Source: Parabacteroides gordonii MS-1 = DSM 23371
GTDB lineage: Bacteria; Bacteroidota; Bacteroidia; Bacteroidales; Tannerellaceae
DNA length: 64,000 bases
NCBI RefSeq assembly: GCF_000969825.1
Contig: NZ_KQ033919.1
Span: forward strand, 48,790 to 112,789
Direction: 5' to 3'
In this document: piece after piece, positions 61,961 through 64,000 of the stretch
Numbering within the stretch: the stretch's first letter is position 1
Layout: every line of letters begins with the position of its first letter
The notes under the pieces: model-generated
The model's input: only the letters and a program-made list of their open reading frames with translations
Database searches by the model: none
Told to the model about the DNA's origin: nothing
Position numbers and translations under genes: made by a program

Positions 61961-61966
61961 CAGCAT

Positions 61967-63343
61967 ATGAGCAACGCCATACAACAAATAGCAGACAAGA
62001 TGCTCTACCAATGGGAAGATGCAGTCAGGAAACCGGTCAAGTTGATCCGTATCGTCATCAATCCGGGAGACGAAAGTATGCTTGATGCTTTCTATGACTA
62101 TATGCTTGCCCTTGATAGCGAAGAGGAAGATATGGTGTTCCTCATAGAACTTCCGTTCAGTTCCAGAACCGAATTCTCAAAAGATGTTGTAGGGTATATT
62201 GCACAACAAGTAGAATACTGGAATAACTCAAAGAAACCCGAAGATATTGTCTTTGAACGTGTTGATTGGATAGCTGATTATAAGTCGGAAGAAGCGGAAA
62301 ACGATGCCTCCGTCGCAGTTGCCAACTTCAACAAGCTGACAGAATCCCTTGTAAAAGGGACTGATATGAAATGCAGTTTTGTCTTTAACCTAAAGAACAC
62401 ATACGACTATGACGGATGTCGTGAATGGTTTGAAAAAGCTCTTGCTCTGCCATTCCACAAGCAAATGGTATGGGGGATATCCGACATAAAAGACTATGAA
62501 CAGTTTGGCAAACTAATGGCCAAACACTCCAATGACGCGGTGTCTATTTATCCACCAATAGATTTAGACGGTGCAATGGAGCAACTCGCGGAACAAGCGG
62601 CGAATGAAGATAAGAGCGACCCGGCAGCCTCGAATTTCAGGCTGGCATTAATCAAACTGATGAACAGTGTGAAAAAAGGGAATGCAGCGCAAACAGAGGA
62701 ATTTGCGAAGAAATGCCTCGATATCGCTCTCGAAAATGTGAAGAAAGACATTAACTGGATCAGTCAATTTGTAACCGTATATACAATTCTATATACAGAC
62801 CAGATTTCCCGTAAGGACTACAAGACGGCCATGTACTTTGCCGACAAAGCCGTAGAAGCCGCTGAAATCGGGGAAGAAAAATTAGATCCCTCTTTAGCTT
62901 GCCGATTGCTCGGAAACACCTTATTGGGGAAAGCCTCCATCTATGTACGAGAGTCGCTTTGGAAAGAAGCGGCAGAGACGTACTATCGCGGTGCTGAAGC
63001 ATACTCCAGATGCAACGATTACCTAATGCAAAGTGAAGCATTGAGGCTGTGTGGTTGGTGCCGGGAAAATAATTATGAGAAATCGTTAGCTGCGGAATGT
63101 TATGTGGAAGGTTTCAGACTTTCCGACAAACTTTCCATAGACCTGATAAAGAACTCCTCTTATCCTCTCCTGTTATTAAGCCTGTTAAACAGTTCGGCAC
63201 GCTCCAAGCTGGTCAGTGACGATGAAATAAATGAAGTTCTGACCAAAGTGTTAGGAGATAACTGGGAGAATTATTTGTATGAGTATAAAAGAAATTTAGG
63301 AAAATACAATGGAATGGCTGACCAACATATTGCGAAATCTTGA
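61967..63343 (+). CDS. TPR-like protein, probable T6SS effector adaptor
   Basis: A 458-residue cytoplasmic protein of unknown family. The first 170 residues form an alpha/beta domain (VKLIRIVINPGDESMLDAFY, FLIELPFSSRTEF). The second half is helical with repeat spacing like tetratricopeptides (AAETYYRGAEAYSRCNDYL). It lies between vgrG and the Rhs/PAAR gene, the place taken in other systems by chaperone or adaptor proteins that load an effector on VgrG. The end overlaps the next start by 35 bases. Confidence 0.55.
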   Translation: MSNAIQQIADKMLYQWEDAVRKPVKLIRIVINPGDESMLDAFYDYMLALDSEEEDMVFLIELPFSSRTEFSKDVVGYIAQQVEYWNNSKKPEDIVFERVDWIADYKSEEAENDASVAVANFNKLTESLVKGTDMKCSFVFNLKNTYDYDGCREWFEKALALPFHKQMVWGISDIKDYEQFGKLMAKHSNDAVSIYPPIDLDGAMEQLAEQAANEDKSDPAASNFRLALIKLMNSVKKGNAAQTEEFAKKCLDIALENVKKDINWISQFVTVYTILYTDQISRKDYKTAMYFADKAVEAAEIGEEKLDPSLACRLLGNTLLGKASIYVRESLWKEAAETYYRGAEAYSRCNDYLMQSEALRLCGWCRENNYEKSLAAECYVEGFRLSDKLSIDLIKNSSYPLLLLSLLNSSARSKLVSDDEINEVLTKVLGDNWENYLYEYKRNLGKYNGMADQHIAKS

Positions 63344-63596
63344 AAGGCTGTTCACTAATGCAACCGAATATGCCTATGCGAACCCTAAAGTGGGGTACTT
63401 AGTAGTAATCTTTCTGCTATTGGTTTGGCTTGTCGGACTGATATTCGACTGGAAATGGACATACGCCAGACCCGGAAGTTGGGGAGGAAATTTCTTTCTT
63501 GACTTATTGGGTCCAACCGGATTCCGATTTTGGCTCGGTGTAATTATTGTGATTGCCATTGTTGCATCTGCCTATTTGTATTTTCGAGTTAAATAA
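63309..63596 (+). CDS. Small two-helix membrane protein, Imm17-like
   Basis: A 95-residue protein with two transmembrane segments (about 28-46 and 73-92). The connector DWKWTYARPGSWGGNF and the second helix start RFWLGVIIVIAIVASAYLYF recall the Imm17 family of membrane immunity proteins, from memory only. It starts inside the end of the adaptor gene and precedes the Rhs/PAAR gene, so it may protect against that effector or take part in its handling. Confidence 0.5.
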   Translation: MEWLTNILRNLERLFTNATEYAYANPKVGYLVVIFLLLVWLVGLIFDWKWTYARPGSWGGNFFLDLLGPTGFRFWLGVIIVIAIVASAYLYFRVK

Positions 63597-63614
63597 CGAT
63601 AAAAACTGACAGTT

Positions 63615-64000
63615 ATGGCGGACACAGGCTATTTCGACAGCGTAAGCGCAAACCTAAAGACCGGCGTAGGTGCGCAGGTCAAGGGCATCTCGGAAGGCGT
63701 CAAGGCGAACTCCGATGCCGGGGTGTCACCGTCCGTCAATGCCCTCGACACGGGTGTCAAGGCGGCAGCCGCCATCGGCGGCCTTGCCGACGGTCTGAGC
63801 GAAGCCGCGATGCTCCCCGTACTGGGTGCCATGGGCATGAAGGGCATGGCCTGCCTGCCTATCTCCAAGCAGCTCGACCCGGTCATCGGCGTGGACATCC
63901 ACCTCGTGACGATACCCCCGTCCCCCGTCGTGCCCATGCCTCACCCTTATGTCGGGGTCCTCCTCCGTCCGCAGGACTTCATCGCGGCGGCGGTCTCCTC
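63615..64000 (+). CDS. PAAR/Rhs-type T6SS effector, N-terminal part (partial)
   Basis: The first 128 codons are in the window, with no stop before the edge. After a Gly/Ala-rich start, residues about 75-120 read KQLDPVIGVDIHLVTIPPSP then PVVPMPHPYVGVL, the typical beginning of the PAAR-like domain of Bacteroidales T6SS Rhs proteins. The base composition jumps to clearly more than 60 per cent GC within a region of about 40 per cent, as is common for Rhs cores. The toxic C-terminus and its immunity gene lie beyond the right edge. Confidence 0.75.
   Translation, partial: MADTGYFDSVSANLKTGVGAQVKGISEGVKANSDAGVSPSVNALDTGVKAAAAIGGLADGLSEAAMLPVLGAMGMKGMACLPISKQLDPVIGVDIHLVTIPPSPVVPMPHPYVGVLLRPQDFIAAAVS

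Larger units (their letters stand above)
8700..64000. mobile_element. Integrative and conjugative element carrying a T6SS (left end and most of body; right end outside window)
   Basis: The element starts somewhere between the chromosomal recombinase stop (8,660) and the integrase start (8,928), and it is still open at the right edge. It contains an integrase, an excisionase-like gene, CTnDOT-type tra genes, a coupling protein, ParA/ParB/SSB and a complete T6SS core. This content matches the known class of Bacteroidales ICEs that carry T6SS loci of genetic architecture GA1 or GA2; I cannot tell which of the two. The attachment repeat cannot be verified without the right end. Confidence 0.85.

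Noticed and set aside
1..64000. tRNA or rRNA genes as ICE target or elsewhere
   Set aside because: I saw no cloverleaf-like sequence or rRNA segment in the intergenic regions, including the integrase-proximal gap.

Overview
The window is from a Bacteroidales genome, most likely Bacteroides or Parabacteroides. Three things point there: promoters of the TAnnTTTG type, a Bacteroidetes-type (subtype iii) type VI secretion system (T6SS), and a CTnDOT-type set of tra genes. No species can be fixed from the sequence alone.

Positions 1 to about 8,660 are host chromosome: the end of a metallophosphoesterase gene, a xanthine salvage pair (NCS2 permease and xpt), a hotdog thioesterase, a histidine phosphatase, a NatAB-like ABC exporter, dnaG, and a tyrosine recombinase whose first catalytic arginine is not evident.

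From about 8,700 to the right edge the window lies inside an integrative and conjugative element (ICE). Its right end is not reached. The left end carries the integrase, an excisionase-like helix-turn-helix protein, a RecA-like ATPase and a primase-like Toprim protein. Then comes a long plus-strand transfer operon (about 13,850-34,115): TraE twice, TraF, the TraG ATPase, TraJ, K, L, M, N and O, and a VirD4-type coupling protein. Three DNA methyltransferase genes and two proteins with RNA polymerase alpha-CTD-like folds are interleaved with it. No relaxase was recognised.

From 34,233 to 41,041 there is a mostly minus-strand maintenance region: small orphans, a large ParB, ParA with a ribbon-helix-helix partner, and SSB. 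Three of its genes are preceded by related non-coding leader sequences, and parA is preceded by a cluster of palindromic iterons. A plus-strand ATPase/nuclease gene with its own palindromic operator sits inside this region.

From 41,824 to the end is the T6SS cargo. A TetR-type regulator and a probable effector/immunity pair lie next to tssBC on the minus strand. A divergent plus-strand operon encodes TssE, F, H (ClpV), G, N, K, the envelope proteins of the O/P/Q group and TssR. Hcp (TssD) is a separate transcription unit with a canonical promoter and a leader of about 185 nt. It is followed by VgrG, a probable adaptor, a small membrane protein resembling Imm17, and the GC-rich start of a PAAR/Rhs-type effector cut by the window edge. 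The element therefore couples conjugation, plasmid-like partition and an antibacterial weapon.
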